Positions 44,601 through 56,130 of a DNA stretch of 64,000 bases are shown piece by piece. The notes below the pieces were generated by a model. That model had not been told where the DNA came from. It searched no databases and saw nothing but the letters and a program-made list of their open reading frames with translations. The translations under genes were made by a program, and so were the position numbers. Origin of the DNA: Tetmemena sp. SeJ-2015 (taxonomy: Eukaryota > Ciliophora > Spirotrichea > Sporadotrichida > Oxytrichidae); the NCBI GenBank assembly GCA_027382625.1, contig JAJKFJ010022767.1, positions 1-64,000 of the forward strand, given 5' to 3'. The first letter of the stretch is position 1; each line of letters starts with the position of its first letter.

Positions 44601-47329
44601 AACTATAAATGTAATTAGTATTTTTATTCTTAATTTAAATTATTCATAATCCATAGAAAATATGAATTCTAATTTTAATGCCAATAAAAATTTTCAGTTA
44701 AATTTTCTGAATTATTTTTCATTTTTTAATTTACAATCAAGTAGGAAAGTAGTTATTGTTCTTCTAATTTAATTCGTTTTTAAAATTGCTTTTAAAGATC
44801 TTAAAGAAGTGAAGCAAGAAATATATATAATTAATTGGTAAATTATAAATTATTATTTAGGTCTTTTCAAACCCAAATCAATTTTTAAATGAAATTACAA
44901 AATAAGTTCAAGAATTATGTTTTAATCTAAATAAACATTTGTTTAAAATAGAATCATGTCCAACTCAAGGCAGCAATATATTTAAGTCATAAGATTATTT
45001 AATCCAAGCTTAATTAAATGTTTAAAATTAATTAGTTAGTTAAAAATGAATTACAAATTAAAATTTTTATATTTAAAAAGATAATTTAGAAATAGATATA
45101 TCTAAAATTATACTGTCTTAAATTCCTCTCATCCAATTTTTTAATAGAATTAATATCTCCAGTTCTTAAAGAAATTGGCATTAATCTATCGTTAATTTTA
45201 AATTTATTGTTTTTAAAATTTAAAAATTTTATAAATCAATTAAATTTTGAATTTTTATACTATCATTTTTTATTTTTTGCTCAAATAATTATGCAAATTC
45301 AAGTTTCTATGTTTAATCCATGCAAAACCATTAACCTAATTTTTTTAATGAGATAAAATATAAATTAAAATGCATTTATATTCTGAAGTGATATTTAATA
45401 TTTTCAAGACTAAATATTTATTATATATGATGAAACTTATATTTGTCAATTTTAAAATTTCTAAATCAATTAAATAAAGAAATTATTATATTCAATCAAA
45501 ATTGTTTGATTATGTAAATATTTTTAATCTTTATATATTAAAATTAATTTAGTCTTCTATATTTATTTGTTCTGGATCTTGTATCACTGCTATCAGAGAA
45601 ACAAATTCAAATTTGTCTCTCTTTCAAAAAATGCTAACTTTAAAACAAAAATAATAATCTCATGAAGGCTATCTTTCCGAAAGAAGCTAAAATTAAAGAA
45701 TTATTTTGCCATAAAAATATATATTTTAAAAGAATTTAACAATATTTAAATGAAAATTTATTTCCTTAATTATATCTTATAAATTAATTCCAAAATTATA
45801 TTGAATGAATTGTGACAAATCAAATCAAAACATTTAAAATTTAAATATTAAAAAATTTTATTTTTATAAATTAATTTAGCATCCTTAGGTTTTGAGAAAG
45901 CATAATTAAAAAAAAGAGGATGGAACTGATTCAATAAAAGAATTTCTTATCAAATAATTTAAACATTTAAAAGCTATGTTGTTTACTAATTTAAAAATAA
46001 GATTTTTAATAAAATCTTGTCAAGGAAGGCTATATTTAGATTTTAAGACACGGAATAAAAAGTTAATTTCAAGTTTTCCACCTATTAATTTGATTCATTT
46101 TTAATTTTTTGAATAGATATTTATTCCATTAAAAATATAATTAATTGTATGTTTTCTATGTAAAAGATATTTTTTTGGGTTAATATATTAAACATTTCAA
46201 ACTGAGGATAAAATAATATAGAGATCATTATTCTACTTTCTTATGATTTAAAATACTTTAAGGAGTTTTCTATAATTTGATATAATTTAAATTTCTCTCT
46301 TTCTCTACGAAATTTTATCTATACTTATTTAAAGAAGGGAAAGTTAGATTAAATATTGTTTAATGATGCTAGTAAACTCATTGATTCCCGAAACTAATTT
46401 TTTTCTTAAATTTTAATTAAAGATTAGCTTATGGTTTATCCTTCCTTATCTTATGTTACTTTTAATTATATATCTGAATGAATTGATTGCTTAAAAATTT
46501 CCCCTACTCTACCTATTTTAAAATATTCAATTTCTCCTAAAATGAATGAGCCTGTGAGATTTTTCCACTATATCTTTTAAGTATCACAACACAAAAATCT
46601 TTTATAAAATGAGTTAGTAACTATACTTTTATAATTTAAGTATTTTACAACTCAGATATTCATACTTTTATCTTTTAAATAGAGAAAAATTTATTTAAAA
46701 AATTTTTTAAATACTTGGGTTTTAAAAATTTAAAAAACCCAAAAAAAATTAGGCCTCATAAAAATTTTAAATTTAAAATGCTAAGTAATAATTAATTTTT
46801 ATTTTTATTTTTTTTAAAACATCAATAATATAATTTAAATTTCCATCAATTTTTTTTAATTTAAAAACGTCTTTTTAAAAATTTTGGGATCCCAAGGTGA
46901 AAATTTTGAAAAGAGTGTTAATTATATAATTATAGCTCAGAAGAAATTTTAAAATTGTTTGAAAAAATTTTTTTTTCTAGAGGGCTTTTTATAATTTGGG
47001 AAGTAGATATCCACCTTTTTAAAAAAAAAATTTTTAATAAATTTTTTTTTTAAGAAAATCATAAAAAAAATTTTTTTTTAAATTTTTAAAAATATTTAAA
47101 ATTTTTTAAAAAATTTTTTTAAAAAAGGAAAAATTTTAAAAATTAAATATACCCTTTTTTAAAAAATAAATTACTTTCTACTTAAATTGCCTTTTTAATG
47201 GTTTCTTGAATTCTGACGTTTTGTGCTTCGTTTATATTGTCAAATTAAAAAATTATTAATTATTAAATCTGTTTTCCATTGCAATTTGAAAATTGGTATT
47301 AAATTCCTTTTTCAAACGAATTTTGGTCA
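41656..47329. other. 5.7 kb AT-rich region without supported genes
   Basis: Very AT-rich throughout. The open frame at 41891-42079 (minus) has Lys/Ile/Phe/Ser composition and no motif. 46680-47160 consists largely of A/T homopolymers with a few g/c runs, again of doubtful quality. I see no RNA gene or repeat array. Confidence 0.45.
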
Positions 47330-50300
47330 ATGGAATACATTTTGGAGACACTCAACGATGGCTAAGAATTTAACAAGATAAAAGTTGAAACATTGAGACG
47401 GAGATACCTCACCAAGGAGTGGCTCACTATTCTCATAAAATATATTTTTGAGTTTAAGATCAATAAATTTAAACGAATTTAAAATAACTTCGCGAAGGTT
47501 ATTGTTGCATCAGTCGGTATAGGAATCAAAATAATTTAATTTAAATTAAAATTTTTTAAATTTTTTTCAAAGGGTTTTAATTAAAAATTTATTATATTTT
47601 TAAAAGAAATTTTTGTAAATTTTTTTTTTAAAAAAAAGTTAAAATTTAAAAAAAAAATTATTTTTAATTTTAATTTTAAAAATTGGGAAAATTGGGAAAA
47701 AAAAAGTACTAAAAAGTTTGGCAATTTTTTTTATTTTTCTTTTCAATTTAAAACCCCCTAAAAATTTTTAATTTTTTATTTTTTCCCTTAAATTTTAATT
47801 TTTATAAAATTTTTCAAAAATTCATTTAATTTTTTAACCTTTTAAAAAAAATTTAAAGAAATTTGAGAAGAATTTTGGCATCAAAATTGTGGTTGTGAGA
47901 GAAGCTAGAAATTTGGCCATTACCAAATGCCTCTGTAACGTTGGGTTTAACCCAATTGGAGACGATCTAGTTTAGGAATCTGTCAGCCAATAGAATTGAT
48001 ATTAAATTGAAAAGTTAAACCTAGGGAGAAGAGCACTATTACCCTAGTGAGATATCTTTACCCTATATTAGTGATACTTTATTCTAGAATGATAAAAATC
48101 GCTAAGGGAATAGTGCAAAAAAAATACTTTCTTGGTAAAATTTAAAGTATCTTGTCTAGCTATTATTTCAAGTTACACCTCTTGCACTACTCTAAAAATT
48201 TTTTATCTGAGTGCTACCTTGCACAATGGATTGTCCTTGACTTTTTAGGAAAGACAAACTAACAACATCAGAGGGTATTTAAATATGACTAGCCATATGT
48301 ATCTTGGGCAAAAGAATGTTGCTAGTGTGGTGCTGGTAAGATTTTTTCTGCAGGATTCTTCGACTTTATTTAGAGCCAGTGATTCACTCCAATTTTAAGT
48401 TAATCAGTAGGCGCATGCTTTCTGAGGTTTCTATTCTTATTACGTTTATTTTGCCCCCCTACGCATTAAAACTTCAATTAGTCATTAATATCTTAATATA
48501 TTTACATTATAACTGATTTGTTTCCTACAATTTTAAGATGGAGTCGGGAAAAATCTCTCAATAGAATGAAGACATGAGAATTTACTACTTGTTTATTTCC
48601 TGCTTTCTATTCATTTATGCAGCAGATTAAGTAGCTGATAGAGTCAGTACTCTCAGATATTAGAGAACTGAAATTTAAAGTGAGACTCTATAACCTCAGG
48701 ATAAGAAAACTTCAAGAGTAAAAACAAAAAGAAGAATTCGCTACTCTCAATTCAAACTCTTTCTCTATAATAATTGCAAATATGAAAGTTGATTTATTTA
48801 AGAATAATTATTGTTATCATCAAAGATTTTAACATTGTTTCGAGCAATCTTTATATTTAGTTTCAATGTGGTATCTAGTTATTAAAAGAAGTCTCAGACA
48901 TTTTTTTACATTAAAATAAGTCTAATATTTTATTTATTAAATAGGATAAATATTTTCTTTATATTTTTTTAAACGAGAATTTAAAAATAAATTAAAAAAA
49001 TTATGTTTTCACGAATTAGTTTGGAGAGAGCTATTGGCTTTAATTGGTTTACTTGTAGTGAACTTGTCTGATTAATATTCTAAAAAAATCCTTATAGTGG
49101 ATGAATTAATCTTATAGAGCAGACTGCGTTAGATGAGAGAGTATAGGAAGTATAAGTTTGCTAATTCCTCTTGTGAGAAAGTCGAGTTAAGGCTTTTCTA
49201 GTTATATTTTTTTGCATTATAATTAATGAAGGAAACATCAATATTCATGGTGTCTTCAAGCCAAACTATCAGATTCCGTCCTTTTTTACTCCAATTTGAA
49301 CCAATATGGTAATAAATTTTTAACCGAGAGGTATCTGGAATGTGAAAAATGCTCCTAGAGATAAAAGTCTGCTGTAATTAAATTTTCTATGTTCAAGTCT
49401 AATTCACATCTCATAACTCCTATAGTATGCAATAAGGCAATATACCTCAGAATTTTTTTCGTAATAGAAGGTTGTTATAACTTAGATAAATTAAGCTTAA
49501 CTCTGAAAAGTGATATATAAATATACTATTCGGTATTTTAATTAATCATTTTAAATTTAATGGGACAAGTAGGTAGGAGAGTGCAGCAATTCTTTAGTTT
49601 TATTTTATCCATATTTTTTAAGTAGATCTTTTGTGTTTGCATCTTTATTCTTAGCTTTATATCATCATTGTTGCCCCTTTAAGTTGTGGTAGTCTTTGCT
49701 TGAGTAAATGCACCGCTTGTCTCTAGCATTAGGGAGATTTATGCCAAAAGTGTTCATAAGTCAAATCATTTCAGTTTACTTCAATCTTTCTAGTCAATAT
49801 GAGTATGTATCGAGGAAATAGGATTCTTCTCTTGTCGAGAATCTTGGCTTTCACTTTCTCAATGGTGTCGGAGTGCTCCTTGAGCTAACTATATTCTTAG
49901 TATGCCTTATAAATATTACGAATAGAGCTGTTTAGTACCATATTTAAAATAAATTACACATAAAATTAAAAACGGAATGGGAAGCAGTACGCAGAAGAAG
50001 AGCTAAGGCAGCTTGTATTTCTACAAAAAACAATTCTCTCTTTTCTTTTAAATTTTTCAGAATAATTATTTATTATCTTAAAATTAAATTAGTGAGAAGC
50101 ATGTATTCAGACTATTATTACATAAATCACTCAATTTATTATATATTTGATTTGATTCTTTTTACTTCTTTGCTGTGCGGGATTCATCACTGTAGGTATT
50201 TTACTATTCTATCGCTATTATTCAATGTCTCATCGTGCTTATATGAAAGAGGAAAACGATAAATTTATTCTAGGTTAAAAAATACAAGAAACTTCTAATC

Positions 50301-53300
50301 CTCAACTCAACTAAACCTAGAATATTTATTATTAATTTTAGCTATTATTTTTTTTGCATTTAAGAAGTGCTTATTATTTAATTTATGAATAAAGATATAA
50401 AGGCTTTTTTGTAAAATTTATTTGGATTTCGTTTTATTTAAAAAATATATTTTAAGAATGATAATAGTTCGCAAACAATTGAGTAAAACAACACCAAATA
50501 ATTTAACTGGGTTGCTTCAGTTTAAGAATCAAAATTGCTGATAGAATCATTTTACAAGGACTTTTTAACATTCTCTGCTCTTGTTTCCTTATTATAATTG
50601 ATAATTAAAATAAATCGGGGATGAGATAAAATAATAAATGGAATTCAAAACCTCGGGGCAAATTAGATTACTCAAACTTCACAGCTCCCTCAATAGAAAT
50701 AAAAAATGAAGAAGAATTTCTACTTTAATCATATCATTAATACTTCTCAGTAGCAAGATATATCTCACATTTAATATCACCTTCGTCTTATTAAAAACAT
50801 GTGTCGCATACAACTTTGCTCAAGTGCATCAGCACAAAAGTTTCATGCATATAAATTACTTAATAGTATAAACTGAATCGATTTATTTAATAAAACTAGA
50901 CAGTTTTCAACTCATATTTACTATTCTTAATCAATATTTAAAATTAATTCCATTAAATTATGAGCTCTAATGTTTCAAAATCTTTACTAGCTATGCTCTC
51001 TAGAAGTATTTAGTATCACTCGATTAAAATTTAAGCACTTAAAATATGAATTGTATTTCAAGATTAGTTTTATAATTTAATTTAGAATTATTTTAAATTA
51101 AAAGTTGCTTTAGTTAAGCTACCGATCCTCAATTTTATTTAATTTAGGCTTTATTCAATTGCCAGATAGATAAATGATTTTTTTCTTAATCTGCTGGCAT
51201 CTATTATGAGATTTTTCCAAAGTATAGATTGATGAACTTAAAATGAAGAAATATCGATATTTATAAAACCCTAACAATCTCTCTTGCTGCTGAAAGCTGA
51301 TAAAGGTGGAAAATAAAAATGAAAATTAAATTAAATTTGATTTTCGGCCTCTTGATCAATCGGGAGCTGAAAAAGCTAATTTAGTTAATATTTAATTGTT
51401 AATCCCTATTTTTTATTTGATCAATCTCAATTTTTTAAGATTCTATCAGAAATTTTAAAAATAAGACCAATTAAAACATAAAAGTTAAAACTTTAAAGGT
51501 TAAAGCTTAATGATAAAATGGATTTTAGATTTAAATAAACGCTAAAATTTGATCAGTCATAAATTTAATGAAAGGAACATCCTAATGGATCATAAAGTAA
51601 CTATCAAGTTATCTTAAGTGGGATTTCAAATTAAAAATTATCCTCGTACTTCAATTATAGAAAACTGCTCAGATTTTGCCAGTATTTAAAATAAAATAAA
51701 AAACATTTTTTATCTTAAAATTAGTTAATACATAAAAATTTTATTATAAAATTAATATTATAGAATTATAATTGAAATCTCATTTTTAACTTTTATTCTA
51801 AATTTTGAATAAGCAGATTTTATTGCCATAAAGAAAAATTAAATCCCTTCGAATAAGAAAATCTCACTTCATATTCAATCTTGTTTTTAACATTTTGACT
51901 CCAATTGCTTCTATTGGGGTAGCGTACGTTTTAAACCCCTTTAAAATATTCATTTCATACAATACAGATGACTTGGAGGACTATTAGATATCATCATTTT
52001 TATTAAAAATATTTATTTCTTATAGACTCATAGATCTTAGATTAAAAAAATATGAAAATTTTGCAATTGCTATTAGATTTATTTTGTATAAGCATTTAAT
52101 TTGATACGCTATAAAATATTGCAGTTTTTAGATTCCAAAACTCTATAATAGACATTTAAAAATTAATAAACATTTTAATTTTATAAAATGCACTAATTTT
52201 CACATAAGACTTTTAATGAAAATTATTTTATGAACATGGATATGATTGTTGTTGGTTAATTTTGAATTTAGGTATTAAAATATAATCAACTTTAAATAAA
52301 TAATGTTTTCACATTTTATGAAGTAAATGCAAAATATTTGCTTTAGAAAAATAAATTTTCTTATTTCTAATATTATATAATTAGAATTAATTTCAAAAAT
52401 TTAGAGATGTTTAATTAATTCGTTAGGTGTGGTTAATTACTCCCCGCCTGATTTTAATAATTTAGAGATGACTTTTGAAGTATTAGAGTGTAACAGAATG
52501 TGGTTTAATTTTAAAAGTCCTGACCACCTGACCACCGGTCAGATTGTAAGAAGTGAAAGAAAAGTTGGTCAGATTATATTCCCAGCCCATGTCCATATAT
52601 CCACCATTGCAACCGTAGTGATAGAAGTCTCTGCCACCTCCCCATGTCTCCTGCCCTCTGCGGTCTGTCCCCCTCCCCTGCGCTGTCGATGTCTGTGCCC
52701 AAGGTGTGCCCCATGTTGAGCCCGGAGGTACCCCCCCGGAGGGGGGTTCGAACACAGCTGGTGGCCGGAAGCGGTGTGTCTGTGTGAGCCGGGGTCTACT
52801 GTGAGGGCCGTCAGAGAGCTGAGAGTGAAACAGTGTTAAGGATAGGGCAGTGAGAAAGAAGAGAGTACTACTGTGACTGTCAGAGTACGGGTGGGGTAGG
52901 CCACCAGCTGTGTTCGAACCCCCCCTCCGGGGGGGTACCTCCGGGCTCAACATGGGGCACACCTTGGGCACAGACATCGACAGCGCAGGGGAGGGGGACA
53001 GACCGCAGAGGGCAGGAGACATGGGGAGGTGGCAGAGACTTCTATCACTACGGTTGCAATGGTGGATATATGGACATGGGCTGGGAATATAATCTGACCA
53101 ACTTTTCTTTCACTTCTTACAATCTGACCGGTGGTCAGGTGGTCAGGACTTTTAAAATTAAACCACATTCTGTTACACTCTAATACTTCAAAAGACATCT
53201 CTAAATTATTAAAATCAGGCGGGGGGTAATTAACCACACCTAACGAATTAATTAAACATCTCTAAATTTTTGAAATTAATTCTAATTATATAATAATCTA

Positions 53301-54545
53301 AAATATTATTAAAGAAGCCCTTAAAAACTTTCTCCTTCAAAACTAGAATAATAAAGCTTATAATCTCCTACCATAATTTAGCCATGATGGTTTTAAATAT
53401 AATTTGATTTATTATAATCCATTTTTATATTCATTTAATTTTTAAACCTTTAGAGACTTGAAGGCTGACAAAATAATAGTACCTGATCTGCTTCGCATTT
53501 ATTTTAATTTCTTTCTTTTTACATTTTATGTTCCACCTCTATTTATCATCCCTTCTCTTTATTAGCTTGAAAATAATATTTTAATTCTCAATCTAATAAA
53601 TAATTATAACTAGGATGATGAATTAAAAAAAGTTAATTAAAATGAATTTTACTTTTTCCCTTTTGCTTAAAAAGGCAATAAAAAATTAACTCGCTTATAT
53701 AGATAGAGTGATGATTTTATTAAATATAATTTACTAATACAAATTAAACTACCTTTAATAAATCTATCAATTGTTGTTTTCAATTCAATATATTTGATTG
53801 AGATATCAAGTTAAATGAATCAAAAGTTTTCAAATGGAACTGAACTCATCTTTATTTTCTTGATTTCTATTAAGAGACCCATTTATGGATTTATAGTGTT
53901 GCTTTTGCTAAGCAAAAAGATATTTAAGCACTTTAAAAATGTGATAGTTCCAATTCTTATCTTTATAAATGTTATTCTATGCTCCTTGGAAATTTTCATA
54001 ATACTGCAGCATTTCATATACTCTAATATTAAATTAAATTGGAAGATTGATAAATTAATAGCTGGTGGTCGAGGAATCAAATTATAGCGGCAATAAAATT
54101 TGTAGATTATCATTTTTAAAATGTGCATCCATCACTTTAATCAGTTGCACAGCACTTCTCAGGCCTGAGTGAAGATAACTTTAATCGCAGTCCTTCTATA
54201 TTTCTTAATATTGTTATAATAATTTTCTTAAAAACCTAATAAAAAGTAGCAAAGGTTCAATGTTCTCGGATTTACATTTATAAAAGAGGGAATAATATCT
54301 ACTTAAATTTTAGACTCTTCAACTCTTTCTCCCCTCAAATTAGTTTTCAGCTCATTAACTAATTATTCTTATAGAATTAATTCTAAGTTATAGAAGGAGT
54401 TTTTAATATTTCTGAATCTCCCCATTATCTATTCACATGCACTCTGATAATTGATGTGGTAGAAAATTTAGGAGATATCTCTCCTTTACTTGGAATTTAA
54501 GATTTGACCATTGATAAATTTATTGCCTTGATATTACAATAAGAA
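47330..54545 (+). CDS. Multi-pass membrane protein, tandem copy A (segmented)
   Basis: Coding segments, named by homology to copy B: A1 47330-47531 (MEYILETLNDGQEF...RYLTKEWLTILI), A2 48538-48771 (IYYLFISCFLFIYAADQVAD), A3 50150-50324 (CCAGFITVGILLFYRYYSMS), A4 50457-50594 joined to 50970-51035 (FNWVASVQESKLLIES ... QNLYQLCSLEVFSI), A6 51856-51993 (FNLVFNILTPIASIGVAYVL) and A7 53800-54018 joined to 54393-54545 (TELIFIFLISI ... SESPHYLFTCTLIIDV). At least five hydrophobic segments indicate a polytopic membrane protein. Order and strand match copy B at 58601-61673, with roughly 60-70% identity in conserved parts. Gaps are introns, IESs or both. Family not recognised. Confidence 0.65.
47525..47879. 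other. Candidate IES bounded by ATCAAAAT
   Basis: ATCAAAAT occurs at 47525-47532, at the end of segment A1, and again at 47880-47887. The 355 bp between are almost pure A/T homopolymers. Joining at the repeat keeps the frame: VGIGIK followed by IVVVREARNLAITK. The inserted block also looks like poor consensus, and copy B lacks the downstream peptide, so this is tentative. Confidence 0.3.
47880..47999 (+). CDS. Exon-like island IVVVREARN...
   Basis: The open frame reads IKIVVVREARNLAITKCLCN, then VGFNPIGDDLVQESVSQQN, and ends at TGA 47997-47999. It is G/C-richer than the flanks. It may continue segment A1 across the candidate IES, but copy B has no counterpart. Unrecognised. Confidence 0.35.
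48000..48537. other. Spacer in copy A
   Basis: Moderately AT-rich. It contains an inverted pair of short motifs (atagtgcaa at about 48111 and ttgcactac at about 48182). No coding segment identified. It ends with tttcctacaattttaag, nearly identical to the sequence before B2 (tttcctacaatcttgcaaaag), which looks like a conserved intron 3' end. Confidence 0.35.
49009..49420 (-). CDS. Unknown protein segment nested in copy A
   Basis: A minus-strand frame ending at TGA (complement of 49009-49011) reads, upstream to downstream, SIFHIPDTSRLKIYYHIGSN, WSKKGRNLIVWLEDTMNIDV, SFINYNAKKYNQ and SQEELANLYFLYSL. An overlapping frame upstream (MRCELDLNIENLITADFYLQ) is also open, so the 5' structure is unclear. 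It lies in an insertion of about 1.2 kb between A2 and A3 that copy B lacks, together with a ubiquitin-like remnant on the same strand. No family recognised. Confidence 0.4.
49690..49941 (-). pseudogene. Ubiquitin-like gene remnant 2
   Basis: ATG (complement of 49939-49941; MVLNSSIRNIYKAY) leads to EHSDTIEKVKAKILDK, matching the ubiquitin segment EPSDTIENVKAKIQDKEG. It then reads RRILFPRYILILTRKIE, a distorted IPPDQQRLIFAGKQLE. A TGA follows soon after. The downstream tttatgaacacttttggca-like motif is shared with the 41285-41655 remnant. It is a decayed or highly diverged ubiquitin-like sequence on the strand opposite to the host gene. Confidence 0.55.
50594..50968. other. Predicted TA-bounded IES (375 bp) in copy A
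   Basis: Copy B is continuous where copy A is interrupted. Excising from the TA at 50593-50594 to the TA at 50968-50969 gives tcc tta tta atg ttt caa, which aligns codon for codon with B (tcc tta ttc ttg att caa). The ends are TATAATTG... and ...GAGCTCTA. There are no GT-AG ends, so an intron is unlikely. This is the behaviour expected of a TA-flanked internal eliminated sequence. Confidence 0.65.
51036..51855. other. AT-rich spacer in copy A
   Basis: Between segments A4 and A6. The corresponding spacer in copy B is 60170-60743. No coding segment recognised. Confidence 0.4.
52371..53295. mobile_element. GC-rich foldback palindrome (arms about 395 bp)
   Basis: The left arm 52371-52768 and right arm 52902-53295 are near-perfect inverted copies around a 133-bp centre. 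The outer about 170 bp of each arm is AT-rich host-like DNA containing aatttagagatg twice. The inner parts are about 60% G+C, in sharp contrast to everything around. No transposase. Open frames inside (for example 52483-53022) arise from the palindrome and show no domain. It lies between A6 and A7, where copy B has only about 360 bp, so it inserted after the duplication or was lost from B. A foldback/MITE-like element is the best description. Confidence 0.75.
54019..54392. other. Predicted TA-bounded IES (374 bp) in copy A
   Basis: Segment A7 reads cag cat ttc ata up to 54018 and resumes gaa gga gtt ttt after the TA at 54391-54392. Copy B reads caa cta ata tct caa ggt gtt ttt without interruption, with the same number of codons up to the shared GVF. 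The insert begins TACTCTAA, ends AGTTATA, and has no GT-AG boundaries. With 50594-50968 it forms a pair of similar-length copy-specific insertions. Confidence 0.65.
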
Positions 54546-55504
54546 TAAGGAAATTGATTTTAAATTTAAAATGCATGAATATTTTCTACATAGTTTTAAA
54601 GAATATTTAATGATAATTAAATTAATGAAAAATTAAAATAGAAAAAAAATCAACATATAGATATCTTATTTAAAACGAATAAGCTCTAGCTATTCAAAAA
54701 ACTTTCTTTCTATGGGAAAATATAAAGCTTCACTAATTTATTAAAATTAAAAATTCTAAGTGGATCTCTTAAATTTTTGCTTAAAAATAATTCAATATTT
54801 ACAAATTTCCGAAATTATTTCAATTTAGAATTTTATACTTCTTCCATAAATTATTTAATGCTATGTTTACTTGAAAAGATAGGACTTAAGCTTCTATCCA
54901 TGCAAATCTTTAGATATTGACCTTTTAAATATAATTTCAGACTGATTTAAATTTTTAAAAACTAAATTTGAGAATTATTTCATCCATAATTTGCTTTCCT
55001 TGTTAAATTCTATGCTTCTGTAAATGCTCCTCGTCAAACAAATAAGCTGAGCCCAAGGAGGACTAGGCAAGTAAAGACTTGGAAGAATAAAATTCAAACA
55101 ATAGAATTATGATAGAAAATTATTTCAATCTTTATTTCCATACATCAAAACTTTAATTTTGTTAGCAATAATAAAATAGGTGTGGAGAAATATCTTATGA
55201 AGAAAGAATTATCTCAATTCAAAATTTCTTCTGTATTTTTTTGTTGACTCTTTATTTTTTAATTCTCAGCATCTTCTATTGAAAATCATAATAGATTTTT
55301 AGAGATTGAAAACTCACTTTAATGCAAGTTTGAGATTTTAAATTTGATAATTTTCTGGCAATTTTCTTTTTAAAAAAATACTTTTTTTAATTCATAAATG
55401 CAGGAAAAAAATTAAAGATATCTTTTTATGCTACTTCTATTTAGATTGTAAATTATTTATCCTAATTTTAGAGTTGATTTTCATAAACTATGTTTTAAAT
55501 GAAT
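54546..55504. other. AT-rich spacer
   Basis: No supported coding segment between the end of A7 and the coiled-coil exon at 55505. Confidence 0.45.
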
Positions 55505-55733
55505 ATGTAAAATATGAATGGTAAATCTGCAAAAATCAATGACACTCAAGTTGACTTCTCTCCAATTGAACTCAGGCAGCTAGAAATTGAACTTAGATAG
55601 GAAGAAATTATACTTAGGTAGTTAGAATTAGAATGTCAAGTTGACAGAGAAAGAAAGAAAAAGAAATCCAACAGGAAAAGAATTATTAATAGAATGCAAA
55701 ATCGAATGGAAATTTGTTCCAACTTTTAAAAAT
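55505..55733 (+). CDS. Charged coiled-coil exon
   Basis: The frame from ATG (about 55517) reads MNGKSAKINDTQVDFSPIEL, then RQLEIELRQEEIILRQLELE and a basic stretch (DRERKKKKSNRKR). Three TAG codons are read as Gln. Regular Leu/Ile spacing predicts a coiled coil. It is probably part of the copy A locus, downstream of the membrane segments. No clear copy in unit B was found, although B has an acidic exon at a similar place. Confidence 0.45.
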
Positions 55734-55986
55734 AAAATTAAAAATTTTCTCCTTTTTATTTAAAAAAGGAAGAAAAAATATTACAATAAGGTATCCGTAA
55801 TTTCTTAAGGCCCAAGATGGAAAATAATTTGGCAAATAAAATTTAAATGTGCCAGGAATTGAAGCCTTATACTAAAGATTTGAAGTATTTTGCTATTTTC
55901 TTCGCAATATCATCCCTTATATTCCGAGATTATCGAATAATAAAATTTAGACTGGATAGCTTTATATAAATCATTTATAAATTAGT

Positions 55987-56130
55987 TATATTTTAACAAT
56001 AGTTAACCAGTAAAATTATAAACTCCGACAAATACTCGCTTAAATTTTAAGTATTACGATCCAAGTGATTAACCTTCAAATATTATATTCTTATACATTT
56101 TTCCATTTAAATCGTAAACATAAAAAATAT
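55987..56130 (+). CDS. Exon paralogous to 63127-63262 (copy A)
   Basis: The open frame reads YFNNSQPVKLQTPTNTRLNF and then KYYDPSDQPSNIIFLY. Unit B carries DFNNSQQPVGMLPP ... INFEIYDPSNQNSKNIF. The shared FNNSQ(Q)PV ... YDPS(D/N)Q core, and its position after the membrane segments in both units, show that the tandem duplication extends this far. Confidence 0.5.

Noticed and set aside
52737..52925. GGTTCGAA motifs resembling a tRNA T-arm / B box in the GC-rich palindrome
   Set aside because: TTCGAA is self-complementary and no acceptor stem, D-arm or anticodon arm can be fitted around it.
52483..53022. 179-codon open frame across the GC-rich palindrome
   Set aside because: It arises from inverted repeat symmetry and GC-rich sequence, repeats itself on the other strand, and shows no domain.
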